In this document: piece by piece, positions 54,558 through 64,000 of the stretch
How positions within the stretch are numbered: position 1 is the stretch's first letter
How the letters are laid out: every line of letters starts with the position of its first letter
Origin: Onthophagus taurus
Taxonomy: Eukaryota; Arthropoda; Insecta; Coleoptera; Scarabaeidae
DNA: 64,000 nucleotides
Assembly (NCBI RefSeq): GCF_036711975.1
Contig: NC_091968.1
Coordinates: 15,128,001 to 15,192,000 of the forward strand
Direction: 5' to 3'
Notes under the pieces: model-generated
The model's database searches: none
What the model saw: only the letters and a program-made list of their open reading frames with translations
What the model was told of the DNA's origin: nothing
Translations under genes and position numbers: made by a program

Positions 54558-56038
54558 TAGGTATACTCGTGATCTTTTTAAATGAAAATTAGAGAAGGAT
54601 GGCTAGCTCGGAGTCGGGGACGGTCGGGTTGGTTTACTTTGAAACCCTGCGCAAGGCTAAGGGGCCGGAGTAATGACGACGGCCAAAGCAGGTAGAGAAA
54701 GAGTAATTTAGAATTTGTCACTACGGGATTTTTAAATAGGTTTATTGTAATAGAAACCAGCTAAATATTCGATTAAATTTTCGAAAATAGCATAATAAAT
54801 TATTTAATGTAAATAAAAATTGTTCCTAATTTAAATCAATTTTATGATGATAACTATTAAAATATAAATACAGAAAAAATATTAAATAATAATATTATTA
54901 CAGTAAAACTTAATTTACATGATTTTCGAACAATTGATTCGATTGTATTGATTGTGCGCAGTTAATTGTTTCTATTAATGGTAAACCTCCTTGTCAATAC
55001 AAGAATTCATTAATTTCATAAATAAGTTTTATGATGATAATAGAGGACCAGTAAATGGTGAATCTGAAACCATAAAATCCAATTTGAAGTCGAAAAGAAG
55101 CTTTTTTTCCCATTTGCTTTTGAGAATAATTTACCTTATATAGCCCAAATTAAATCAACTCAAAAAAATGCTATTTAAATGAATCGTTAACAATTAAAAC
55201 GTTTAAAATGAATATTAAAAATCTACCCAAATTGTTCAAGACCATCTTACATCGTTTAAAAATCTTGTAAATCAGTTTACAGCGGCTCAAAATTAATTAA
55301 AATATAGTAAAATCATTTAGAAACTATCTAAAATGGTTGAAGATCAAACCGTCAAAAACTGTTCAAAATCCTGCCAAATCTTCTATACTCACGTAAAATC
55401 ATCTGCAGAAGCTTAATATTTAGTAAAATTATTTAAGATTTTAGTGACAAAACGTTCTATGTTTTTTAACTTTTGATAAAAGAAGTTTTGAATCACACTG
55501 TAATAATATTAATAATTAATCAGTATTAATATCTTAATATATTATCATCATGAAATTGATTTAAATTAGAAACAATAATTGAAACACATTAAATAATTGA
55601 AACTGCACAATCAATACAATCGAATCAATTGTTCGAAAATCATCTAAATTAAGCTTTACTGTAATAATATTATCATTTAATATTTTTTCTGTATTTATAT
55701 TTTAATAGTTATCATCATAAAATTGATTTATATTAGGAACAATTTTTATTTGTTTTCCAAAAATCATTTTTTAATAAAACATAATACATTAAATAATTTA
55801 TTATGCTATTTTCGATAATTTAATCGAATATTTAGATGGTTTCTATTACAATAAACCTATTTAAAAATCCCGTAGTGACAAATTCTAAATTATTCCTTCT
55901 CTACCTGCTTTGGCCGTCGTGATTACTCCGGCCCCTTAGCCTTGCGCAGGGTTTCAAAGTAAACCAACCCGACTTTCCCCGACTTCGAGCTAGCCATCCT
56001 TCTTTAATTTTCATTTAAAAAGATCACGAGTGTACCTA
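54558..56038. mobile_element. Foldback element (1.5 kb) with GC-rich outer arms
   Basis: Ends TAGGTATACTCGTGATC and its near complement. The arms are about 450 bp or more (GGGTTTCAAAGTAAACCAAC region near 55950 and its inverse near 54635). The outer 200 bp are GC-rich, the inside very AT-rich. It has no ORF. Target duplication not clear. Confidence 0.8.
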
Positions 56039-56061
56039 TGTCCTACCTCAGACCATTCTCC

Positions 56062-56193
56062 CTATGCCCGTTGCACTGCCGATAACGACCGCTCGAGACG
56101 ACGCGCAATTTCACGGAACGATACACCCTCAATGTGCATACCCACAAACATTCCTCGCTCAAACTCGCTTAAGTAACGCGATCGCCCATCCAT
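56062..56193 (-). pseudogene. Tc1-like transposase N-terminal fragment
   Basis: ATG at 56193 on minus: MDGRSRYLSEFERGMFVGM, then EGVSFREIARRLERSLSAVQ, a helix-turn-helix of the Tc1 type. A stop follows at 56062-56064. A TA-adjacent end (GAAATAATTCACGAGCACACC on minus, near 56290) may be the element terminus. The rest of the element is missing. Confidence 0.7.
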
Positions 56194-56304
56194 TGCACAC
56201 AGAGTAATATAAGGGCGGCTCAGTCAACAATGCCGCGACGGAACAACTCGAAACTCGCGAGATTATATAGGGTGTGCTCGTGAATTATTTCCAACAGTGT
56301 ATAT

Positions 56305-56355
56305 AAATTATTAAAAAAGTAAAGTGAAGCTGACACTTTACTTTTTTAATAATTT
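56305..56355. repeat. Snap-back hairpin, 22-bp perfect arms, 7-nt loop
   Basis: Arms 56305-56326 and 56334-56355 are perfect complements; loop AAGCTGA. Confidence 0.75.
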
Positions 56356-56399
56356 ATCGATCACTAAATGGGAAAAGTCATCAAACAAGGCTTGGAAAT

Positions 56400-57680
56400 A
56401 TTATATCCTTCTTGTGTAGGGGTTGCTACAGGTTCTGATATATCAGAACTTAATTCGAGAGCTGAATTAACTCACCAATCCTGAGTTTTTTTTTACATTT
56501 ACAAAAGGATTGTCTAGTAATTTTACCACTACAAGGAAATCCTAATTTTTTTAACCTCTATCTATTAATGTAATCTAACCTTTTATGCCAAATATCTTTA
56601 TCTATATTTTTATTTGCTCTATACATACATTCATTTTTAATTACAACTTTCATTCTTAAAATCTATATTTAGACAAAGTAAATTATTTTAACAACTCTTG
56701 CGGTTGTTAAAATAATAAAACTACAATCATTTTTCAGTAATAAAGCTTGTTTTTTGCCTAATTTATCTATGTAGTTTTCAACTTGCTTTAATATTTTGTT
56801 TTAATAATTTAAATTATGTGTCATACCTTCTAGTACCAATACTTCAATTGTTATACTTTTTGCTTGACAAATACCTTGCTTCTTCGCGTAGAATATTTTA
56901 GTGTTCTTTGCCGTTTCAATCATGATTTCCATTGCTAAATCTTTAACATTCACCATATATTCTTCAAATTTTCTTTTTACCATATGCTGTGTGCATCCTG
57001 AATCCAGAAGAAAGGTGTCGTTTCTTCTTATTGCTATTTCAGTACTGCTTAAAGCAATAAAAGCAATTTTCTGAGCTTTGTTTGCAGGTTTTTGACTTGA
57101 CCATCACCGTAACTTGATCTCCAACATGAACCTCTACCATTTTGGTTCTCTTCTACTTGTATTTCTGCTTCTATACCCTATAGGTATTTAGTTTTGAGAA
57201 AATTGCGTTTAATGTTTTAAAACACGTCAAAATCATTGTGCTTACTATTATTTTCCGATGGCTGGCTTGCCAAGTCGCCAAATCATCTAATTTTAATCGT
57301 CTGGGAATTCTGTCATTCTTAATAGCATCAAACACACGTTGCCCAGATAGATTGATGAGTTTCTCATTTTGATTAGAACTGTAAGATGCGGGTTGACTCC
57401 TGATTGTAAGGCCCATAGTAACTTGATGGATAAGAATGATGAGAAACCTTCGTTAAAGATTATAGTTACCAAAAAAGTTGCAATTTTTAATTTAAATTTC
57501 GATATTTCATTCTGTTTGAAAAAATTGTCTACTATTTTTTTCAACGTAACTTCCAGTTGTTTTTCTTCGAGTAAAGACTCTACTCTGAACAATACATAAA
57601 AGAAATTAATCGATCGTAATTGATAATAATATAACATAATAATTATTCGTGAGATGATCTTTTTTATAAAAAGAAACAAT
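56400..57680 (-). mobile_element. Ty1/copia retrotransposon fragment (gag, protease, pre-integrase), broken
   Basis: Minus-strand order: gag-like region (about 57680-57290, with VESLLEEKQLEV), protease with FLLDSGCTQHMV (about 57010-56980; the D-S-G motif typical of copia), then the 56801-56983 frame ending LVLEGMTHNLN, and an integrase zinc-finger region with IWHKRLDYINR (about 56590) and a C-x-C pair (about 56510). Stops and frame changes are frequent. No LTRs found. Confidence 0.65.
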
Positions 57681-58073
57681 TTTATTTCAATATTTATTTA
57701 CTAAAATTTTTTATATTCATACTACTCTGAACTTCCGATTCATAAAATTGTCTGATTGTGAGTGTAGCTGTTGTAACCATTATTGAATTCATCTTTACTT
57801 GAAGTCTTGCTTATTAGTTTATTTTTTTTTATGTTTACTTTCTTTTTTTGTTTTATTTATTAATCAACTAACGTTGCTAGAACAAGCGCACAATGTAGTT
57901 TAACAAACTTTATTAATTATACGGTAGATCATTGCAATAACTTACGTGACGATATAAACCCGTTAACGTTACTTTTTAAACCTTACATTTCATTGTTACC
58001 AATGTAAAACTTACGTAATATTACCAACATATCTAACAAATGAAGATTATAGTAAGCTATATACAGGGTGTCA
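57681..58073. other. Intergenic AT-rich DNA, no gene recognised
   Basis: No repeat partner in the window and no coding signal. Confidence 0.4.
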
Positions 58074-59100
58074 GATAAAAAACGCCCCACGCTGTAACTC
58101 TGTCATTTACATTCCGATTTTCATGAGCGAGGTATCAAATTAAATGGTTTGATGAATACTATGATTCATGCTACAAATAAATTGTTTCCAACGCCATCTT
58201 CAATTTCAAGGGATTATTAAATTTTGTTTTTCAAATTGCTGCGTATATTTTTCTTCGCGACATTGGATAGAGTTTGTTTTTCTGAATCTATTGATGTACA
58301 ATACATCCATTTTAAATGTAATATTGGCAGAGAAAAGACATCTGTATAATAGGTTGTCACATAAGAATGCCGTAAGTTATAACTTTGTCATTTACATTCC
58401 GATATTCATGGGCAAGGTATCAAATGAAAAGGTTTGATGAATACTATGATTCATGCTACAAATAAACTTTTTCCAAAACCATCTTCAATTTCAAGCGATT
58501 ATCAACTTTTGATTTTTAAATTGCTCGATATGTTTTTCTTCACGTTATTGGATAGAGATTTTGTTTCTGAATCCATTAACGTACAATAATACATCAACAT
58601 TAATTGTAATTGTAGTAGAGAAAAACATTAAAATAGTTTCCGAACATTCTCTTAAAGTCACTTGTGTTATACTGTAGTGTGCCATGGGGAAAAATAATCA
58701 TTTCCAACTGCTTCAGGCATTAAAATATCATTTAATGACTGTTATCAGTTTTGCGCTTATCTTTTTCCATGACACACTACAGTATTACAGAAGAGACTAA
58801 GACAATGTTCGAAACATGTTTTAATTGTTTTTCTCTGCTAAAATTACAATTAATGTTAATGTATTGTACAGCAATGAGTTCAGAAAAAAATCTCTATCCA
58901 ATAACGTGAAGAAAAACATACCGAGCAATTTGAAAATCAAAAGTTGATAATCGCTTGAAATTGAAGATGGCGTTGGAAAAAGTTTATTTGTAGAATGAAT
59001 CACATTATTCATCAAACCATTTCATTTGATACCTCGCTCATAAAAATCGGAATGTAAATAACAGAGTTACACCTTGGGGCGTTTTTTATCTGACATCCTG
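58074..59100. mobile_element. TA-flanked foldback with a duplicated left arm
   Basis: Ends CAGGGTGTCAGATAAAAAACG and CGTTTTTTATCTGACATCCTG, with TA outside both. The left arm segment recurs in tandem (about 58090-58350 and about 58365-58625: GTATCAAAT...GGTTTGATGAATACTATGA in both), while the right side has one copy. A short inner inverted pair (TACTGTAGTGTGCCATGG at about 58670 and its complement at about 58770) marks the centre. Confidence 0.8.
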
Positions 59101-59165
59101 TATAATTTTTTATTTTGCATAAATATCTTTGTTACGAATTTTTAAATTCAACTCTGCATTTTTAT

Positions 59166-59261
59166 CGTGATAGAAAAAATTTCGAATTTTGTTGTACTTT
59201 TACTGGTAAAAGTACCAGTAAAAGTACAAAAATTCGAAAAAAAAAAATTTTTTCTATCACG
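59166..59261. repeat. Snap-back hairpin (about 96 bp)
   Basis: CGTGATAGAAAAAATTTCG (59166) and its complement (to 59261) with an inner TGTACTTTTACTGGT palindrome around a short AAAAGT loop. Confidence 0.7.
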
Positions 59262-59439
59262 TTAAACAAACTGGTATAATGGATATTAACTTCAATTTCA
59301 ACCTAATCTGCATTTTTAGTTGTTATAGGTAGATATGAATTATAATTTTTAAAATCATTAAATCATCATTAAATAAAAAAAACATTTTAAAGCAAATTTA
59401 ATGACGACTAATATAGGGTCAAGAAAAATTTGCTAAGCT

Positions 59440-59630
59440 GTCAAGCCTTTATAGTACAGTGCTGTCAAACCTAAACATTATACCCGTATCGCTTCATATT
59501 TGTGTGGTGAGAATTTATTTATTACCGGTGTTTTTTTTTTCACTAATTATTGAATAGCATAAACATAATTCTTATTAATTTTATTCATTCTACGTAACTC
59601 TGTAATATTTATTTTTCATCGTATTTGCAG
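59440..59630 (+). promoter_or_regulatory. Probable first non-coding exon and intron of the 59688 gene
   Basis: A consensus donor (TGTGTG then GTGAG, 59507) and a TATTTGCAG acceptor ending at 59630 define a 124-bp intron. The first in-frame ATGs are at 59688 and 59691. The transcription start is not known. Confidence 0.45.
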
Positions 59631-59687
59631 GAACTGTTTTTACAACGAAACTCAGAAAATTATATAATAATATATTATAACAAGTTA

Positions 59688-60718
59688 ATGATGTCTCACG
59701 CCATTGTTAGTGATTGTAATGAAGATAATATGAAAAAAGCGAACAACTTATTTGCGTCTTTAAATGTTAATCAAAGCGAAAATAATGATTCGCTTAAAAT
59801 GAGCATATTGTCTTATATTAAAGCTGTAGATAAAAAGAATGAATCGGTGTTAAGTAGCAGGGCTCACCAACATAAACAGGAATATGATTTAAATAAAATT
59901 GTAAGCATAACGACAGACGATAGTGTTCATTATGTTAAACGTAAACGCAAATCTTTAATATGTCAAGAAAAGATTGTAGATAATTCTACTGAAAATGTCG
60001 AGAAACCAAGTTTAGACTTTACTGATGATTTACCCCAAAAGAAACAACCAAGGATATCTACAGAATCGGAAAAGCATATAGAACTAAATAATCTAATGAC
60101 ATCTGATGATATCAAAGCTATAGACAACCTTTTGGAGTGTTTAAAAACATATGGAAATGTAGCCGAACTGGAAGAAGATGTAGTCGATCCTGCAGAAGTG
60201 ACGCAAACATCATTGTCGACTTCAATCAATCACCCAACAGAAATGACCGAAAATGTTATAGAGGAGTGTGTTGAGCCGATCGGGATAAAACCTCCACAGC
60301 AATGTAAAGCAAAACGTATAATGCATCCAAATGAGTATAAGAAAGCCAATTCAGTGGTTGTTAACGAACTACGACAAAGTAATGAAATTATCGGAAAAGT
60401 TATAAATATGCCTATAGCGCCGTTCACGATACAAATTCCACCGCAATGTAACGTACGCATTAGAATAAAACACAACAAATATTACAAAGACATTTTACCG
60501 GTTGTTAACGTATACAGCAAATCTAAGCATATAAAAGTAATAAGCCTGCCTCACAAATTAAAATCGATTTATAATGAGAACGAGATAAATGGTGAGTGTT
60601 TTTAATTATTTGAGGAATTTTGGCCGAAACTTAGATTGCGATTTTGCTGATAATTTTTTCTTTCACTGAACTTGTTTCAGCTAGCAGTTTTCCAAATAAA
60701 TCGTCCTTAGGTCCTTAG
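59688..60718 (+). CDS. Unrecognised Lys/Ser/Asn-rich protein, two coding exons (about 313 aa)
   Basis: Coding exons 59688-60591 and 60681-60718 (TAG). The intron (89 bp) has a GTGAGT donor and a TTGTTTCAG acceptor and joins at phase 1. The reading frame is long, with balanced codon use and few low-complexity runs, so it is likely a real gene. The N-terminal two thirds are polar and probably disordered, with a basic VKRKRKS cluster (about residue 87, a possible nuclear signal). The C-terminal third is ordered, with APFTIQIPPQCNVRIRIKHN and PVVNVYSKSKHIKVISLP. I do not recognise the family. It could be a host gene or an old viral insertion. Confidence 0.55.
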
Positions 60719-60771
60719 GTAAGAAATATTACTGTAACATTGTGATAACTTGTTCCTTTTAGGGGTTTCAT

Positions 60772-61018
60772 ATGCACTTAATGATGTTTTAATAAATCCA
60801 TAAATAAATTGCTCTACAACTAACTTTATTAAAAGGTAAACTTATACTAACTAGCAATATTAATTATTACATTATTGTAATGGTTCACTCTGCGTGCTCA
60901 TCAATTGACCAAAATGCTCACTCCACGAGCCGCAGAGGTCATTGTTTTTTTACTTAGATGCTACATATGCTTACACTTATTTCTAATTAAATTCCAATTT
61001 TATTTATTCCACTACACC
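60772..61018 (-). repeat. Putative 3' LTR of the minus-strand gypsy element
   Basis: On minus, a purine tract AAAAAGGGAGG is followed by TGTAGTGG, a plausible LTR start at 61018. A TGCA end near 60772 is the best candidate for the other limit. No partner LTR is in the window. Confidence 0.4.
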
Positions 61019-61149
61019 TCCCTTTTTGTTAAAAAAATTTAAACATCGTAATATTTTAAATTTTCACGTTAAATTTATTTACTCCATTACATTTTCTTTT
61101 ACAATCTACTATAATTAATTTTGTATAACACCACGTAACAGTCTCTTTT

Positions 61150-61418
61150 CTATGCAATGTATTTTTTCAGTCTGTTTTTATGCACAGTTACTAACTTATT
61201 ATTAATTTTTATAATTATGTTAGCAGATTCATCTTTAATTACTTTGTATGGACCGTTATAAATAGCTTCTAATTTATTGTTAGTGTCATATTTGAATAAT
61301 ACCTTACCATTAAATTTAAAGTTTATTGCTTTACAATTTTTATCTAACTTAAATTTTCTCTTATTTTTAGATTCAATTAAACTCGTCCTAGCATCGTTTA
61401 ATGCAGTTTTCAGTCTAA
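61150..61418 (-). pseudogene. pol: Integrase C-terminal domain of the gypsy element (after the MITE)
   Basis: LKTALNDARTSLIESK, then YNGPYKVIKDE and VHKNRLKKY, the C-terminal beta-barrel region of Ty3/gypsy integrases, and a stop at 61150-61152. The upstream part of the domain is at 61956-62090 beyond the MITE. Confidence 0.7.
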
Positions 61419-61955
61419 GGGCCCGTTCAACAGTTGCAAGATAAATTCCGGATAAATAAATATCGGTATAACTTGTTAAGTCAATTCTCGTCAGTTTAAA
61501 GATCGATATATCGAAAACCATCCGATGAAAAATATTGCGGTAAGGTTTGTTGTATTCACTGAACATTTCTACGTAAAATATGTGAATTTGAAAATTTTCG
61601 AATCCGCGGTTTTCGTAAAATCGCGAGTTTAATGAAAAAAGTACCCTATTTGTGACTGTGCCGGCAACTTGCACTTTGTGATTTTTCTTAAAAAGTATAT
61701 GGAATATCGAAAAAATAAAATATGCCCCTCATTGAGTCAAATAGTTTTTGAGAAAAAAACTCGCAACGTGAAATAGGTTTCGTTTTTCATATATTATGCA
61801 GAAATATTCAATGATATTCATTTAACCTTACCTCAATTTTTGTCATCGGACGGTTCTCGATATATCGATCTTTAAACTAACGAGAATTGACTTTTCAAGT
61901 TATACCGAGATTTATTTACCACGAGATTATCTTGCAACTATTGAACCGGCCCTTA
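61419..61955. mobile_element. MITE in the gypsy integrase gene
   Basis: Ends GGGCCCGTTCAACAGTTGCA and GCAACTATTGAACCGGCCC, inverse complements with few mismatches. Inner similarity extends about 150 bp (GATCGATATATCGA near 61500 and 61855). The flanks show TAA/TTA bases, so either a 2-bp TA or a 3-bp TWA duplication is possible. The ends resemble those of PIF/Harbinger MITEs. Confidence 0.7.
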
Positions 61956-62854
61956 ATCTCAATTCATGGTTATGATCGTCAAAGTTATATACTGGCCGAT
62001 TATTATTAAGCAAACTAGTTGGCAATTTACATGTTTTTCCAAATACTAATTCAAATAGTGTGTATTTTGTTTCTGAATGCACGGTGTTTGTTATTAAAAG
62101 AAAATACCCAAAATGGTACGCATGCTCTCCAAGTATTTTGGAATTTAGATGTTTAAATTCGCACTCATTTATGTGTGTTTTCTAAAGATTCCAAAGTTTC
62201 ATGGTCATAAAAACACATCCAAGCCAAAAACTTAGTACCTTGATCCGTGACAATTTCCTGTAGAATACCGTACTGTAATATGAAATTTTGAACAAAAGAT
62301 TTTGCTACAGTTTCGGCCTCTTTGCTTTTAATAGGATATGCTCCTTCGAATTTAGTAAGTTCACATCGAGCGGTTAACATGTACCTGCTATCTTCATTAT
62401 CTTGATTCAAAGGACCTACGAAATCTAAGAAATCTTTTTCAAAGTCTGATGATGCGATGGTAATGTGTGTTCACGGTTCTTTACGACATCTCGTGTGTTT
62501 GTACCATTGACCTCATTACATTTACTTACAAATCTCATTACATCATGTTTTAAATTATTCCAACAGCGCTTAATATTTTTTTAATTTCTTAATTAATAAT
62601 TTCTTAATTTGACTGAATCTATTGGATGCTTTAGCAGTTCAACAATTCCTGGATGGCGGTCAATTTATCAGAATCATTGCCAGAGCATGCCACAAATTCA
62701 GATTTTTTTAAATTTTGCTGTGCACGTGTCGTTACGAAAACATCGTGTGACATATTTTTTAGATCTGTAGAGTCAACAGTAATTCTTGATACGCCCACCG
62801 CCGAATTCTCTTTTCCCTTTATATAGTGCACAGAAAAATCAAATTCCTCTAATA
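61956..62854 (-). pseudogene. pol: Integrase core and RNase H-integrase linker of the gypsy element
   Basis: Frames in order on minus: HYIKGKENSAVGVSRI (62760-62831; the Asp of the usual ADALSRI block is lost), a damaged zinc-finger region (about 62480-62560), then the core with ELTKFEGAYPIKSKEAETVA and IVTDQGTKF (62240-62370), and FELVFGKTCKLPTSLL (about 62020). Several stops and frame changes. Confidence 0.65.
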
Positions 62855-62865
62855 CCTAACTTTAG
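62855..62865 (+). repeat. SINE target-site duplication, left
   Basis: CCTAACTTTAG, identical to 63390-63400. Confidence 0.85.
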
Positions 62866-63389
62866 GGGGGCGAATGGCCCTGTGGTAAACTCTCGGGCTA
62901 CCACGCCGGCGTTCTGGGTTCGATTCCCAGTGAATACACGCCGAGTCGCCTCCCCGTCCTTCGGAGGGGACGTTAAACCGTCGGTCCCGGCAACCAGTCT
63001 AACATCTCTCGTTGTCGTCAGATACATGTGTAGTTGGAGGTTGTGAACGTAAAAAAACGGGTTGAAAGCGCGTCTGCGCTCTTTGAGCGGTACTCAGCCA
63101 TGCACCCAAGTTTCTGGGCGTTGGAGTACCAGCCCGGCTTGGGGGTCGTCTTCAAATTGCTGGGCGTTGGAGTACCAGCCCGGCTGAAGGCGAGGCGAGA
63201 AGCGGTATCAGCCTGATCGGATGCCATTTCGAACATCTTTCACTCCTCCAAATAGACCTACACATGGCCGAAGTAAACTGTGAGGATGTACAAAGGGACC
63301 GTTGGGGCTCAAGTGCTTTGGTTATACCACCTGTGGTTTAACCAACCTCACATGAAACTACATACATACATACCTAACTTAACTAATAT
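62866..63389 (+). mobile_element. tRNA-derived SINE (524 bp)
   Basis: The head has RNA polymerase III promoter boxes: A box TGGCCCTGTGGTA (about 62875) and B box GGGTTCGATTCCC (62916-62928), spaced as in tRNA genes. The body is GC-rich compared with its surroundings and includes a 46-bp tandem duplication (CTGGGCGTTGGAGTACCAGC at 63114 and 63160). The tail has CATA repeats. Flanked by an 11-bp duplication. It lies in the gypsy linker. Confidence 0.85.
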
Positions 63390-63400
63390 CCTAACTTTAG
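63390..63400 (+). repeat. SINE target-site duplication, right
   Basis: CCTAACTTTAG, identical to 62855-62865. Confidence 0.85.
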
Positions 63401-64000
63401 TCAATTTCGAAGGATTCGTCATGCTGAATAAATATATCAATGGTTTATGATCGGTGAATATTTCAAATTTTCTACCGTACAAGTATGATCTAAAGTGCTT
63501 TACGGACCACACAATTGCCCAAAGTTCTTTCTCATGGACTGGATAATTAATTTCTGCTTTATTCAATGACCTACTAGCATATGCAATAGGCTTATCGTCA
63601 GAATTTGAGAGTACTGCGCCAATTGTATAACCAGAAGCATAAGTTCTCAGAATAAACCTATTAGCTTCTGAAAAAATAGGATATTGTAAAACCGGTGGGT
63701 TTATTACAGAATTTTGTAGAATTTCATACGATTTTTGACCACTCTCATCAAAATTTTCAATGAACTTACGGTAATAGTTTACGAGTGCTACAAAACGCGT
63801 TCATTCGTTGGCAATTTTCGGTATTGGGTAATTTTTATTTCATATATTTTAGCTGGGTCTGTTGAAATTCCATCTGCAGAAGTAATATGACCTAAATATA
63901 CCTTTTTTTTTCTAAAAAATGACGACTGGATTTAATTTTAAATTTACTGCTTTAGCCTATTGAGTACTTCTATTAAACTTTTGTTATGGATTCTCTTCTG
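63401..64000 (-). pseudogene. pol: RT C-terminus and RNase H of the gypsy element
   Basis: On minus: YYRKF-type connection (about 63770), then FILRTYASGYTIGAVLSN (about 63655-63605), INYPVHEKELWAIVWSVKHF and FTDHKPLIYLF (63440-63550). In RNase H the first block is normally T-T-D-A-S; here Asp is replaced by Tyr (codon near 63640), so the active site is lost. The RT palm lies mostly beyond the window; the part from 63780 has frame breaks. Confidence 0.75.

Larger units (their letters stand above)
60772..64000 (-). mobile_element. Ty3/gypsy retrotransposon on minus, interrupted by a MITE and a SINE
   Basis: Reading on minus from 64000: RT end, RNase H, integrase, polypurine tract and 3' LTR. 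A SINE sits in the RNase H-integrase linker (62866-63389) and a MITE in the integrase C-terminal domain (61419-61955). The 5' half lies beyond the window. Confidence 0.82.

Noticed and set aside
54510..54700. GC-rich patch considered as a tRNA, rRNA or snRNA gene
   Set aside because: It is repeated inverted at about 55900-56038 as part of a foldback arm and has no A/B boxes or known RNA motifs.

Overview
The window is AT-rich eukaryotic DNA dominated by nested transposable elements. It holds an intact insect-type odorant receptor gene (7tm_6 family, five exons), and almost every recognisable element type is an insect one: an errantivirus-like Ty3/gypsy provirus with env, THAP, mariner and Tc1 transposases, and Penelope-like elements. 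The source is therefore an insect with a TE-rich genome, possibly a beetle, but the order cannot be fixed from the sequence alone.

Layout. 1-5.9 kb: decayed errantivirus-like provirus (gag end, protease, RT, RNase H, integrase, env). 5.9-7.4 kb: mariner-superfamily relic with perfect 20-bp ends. 7.4-10.1 kb: no gene seen. 10.2-10.4 kb: exon(s) of a probable DUF3421-type gene. 10.8-18.4 kb: hammerhead-ribozyme (HHR) foldback split by a two-gene CACTA-like DNA transposon (about 10.86-17.43 kb), itself carrying a MITE with a 9-bp target duplication. 18.9 kb: non-LTR retrotransposon tail. 19.9-21.4 kb: odorant receptor gene, minus strand. 22-24.3 kb: mariner and THAP relics and half a foldback. 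24.3-35.0 kb: internally deleted Ty3/gypsy element into which a 7.8-kb inverted dimer of a Penelope-like element (PLE) has inserted, with two identical intact 966-aa RT/GIY-YIG ORFs, three HHRs and an 11-bp target duplication. 36-37.6 kb: mariner element. 38.2 kb: solitary HHR. 38.7-44.8 kb: TA-flanked foldbacks and a Tc1 element. 44.9-53.6 kb: an 8.7-kb foldback containing a second PLE inverted dimer and a 6-kb HHR-bounded palindrome whose arms are 172-bp satellite arrays and whose centre carries a spliced SGNH-hydrolase-like gene. 53.9-59.3 kb: LTR piece, foldbacks, Tc1 and copia fragments. 59.5-60.8 kb: unrecognised spliced host-like gene. 60.8-64 kb: minus-strand Ty3/gypsy element interrupted by a MITE and a tRNA-derived SINE.

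Main pattern. Seven strong HHR cores occur in five loci, and four of the loci are inverted dimers. Two were clearly inserted as single units (11- and 13-bp target duplications). One carries RT and endonuclease ORFs, one carries an SGNH-like gene plus satellite arms, and one has a coding-like ORF at its centre. They look like related products of PLE-type retrotransposition that make palindromes and may carry cargo. A second pattern is a set of short, nearly perfect snap-back hairpins with loops of 1-7 nt that break older sequences.
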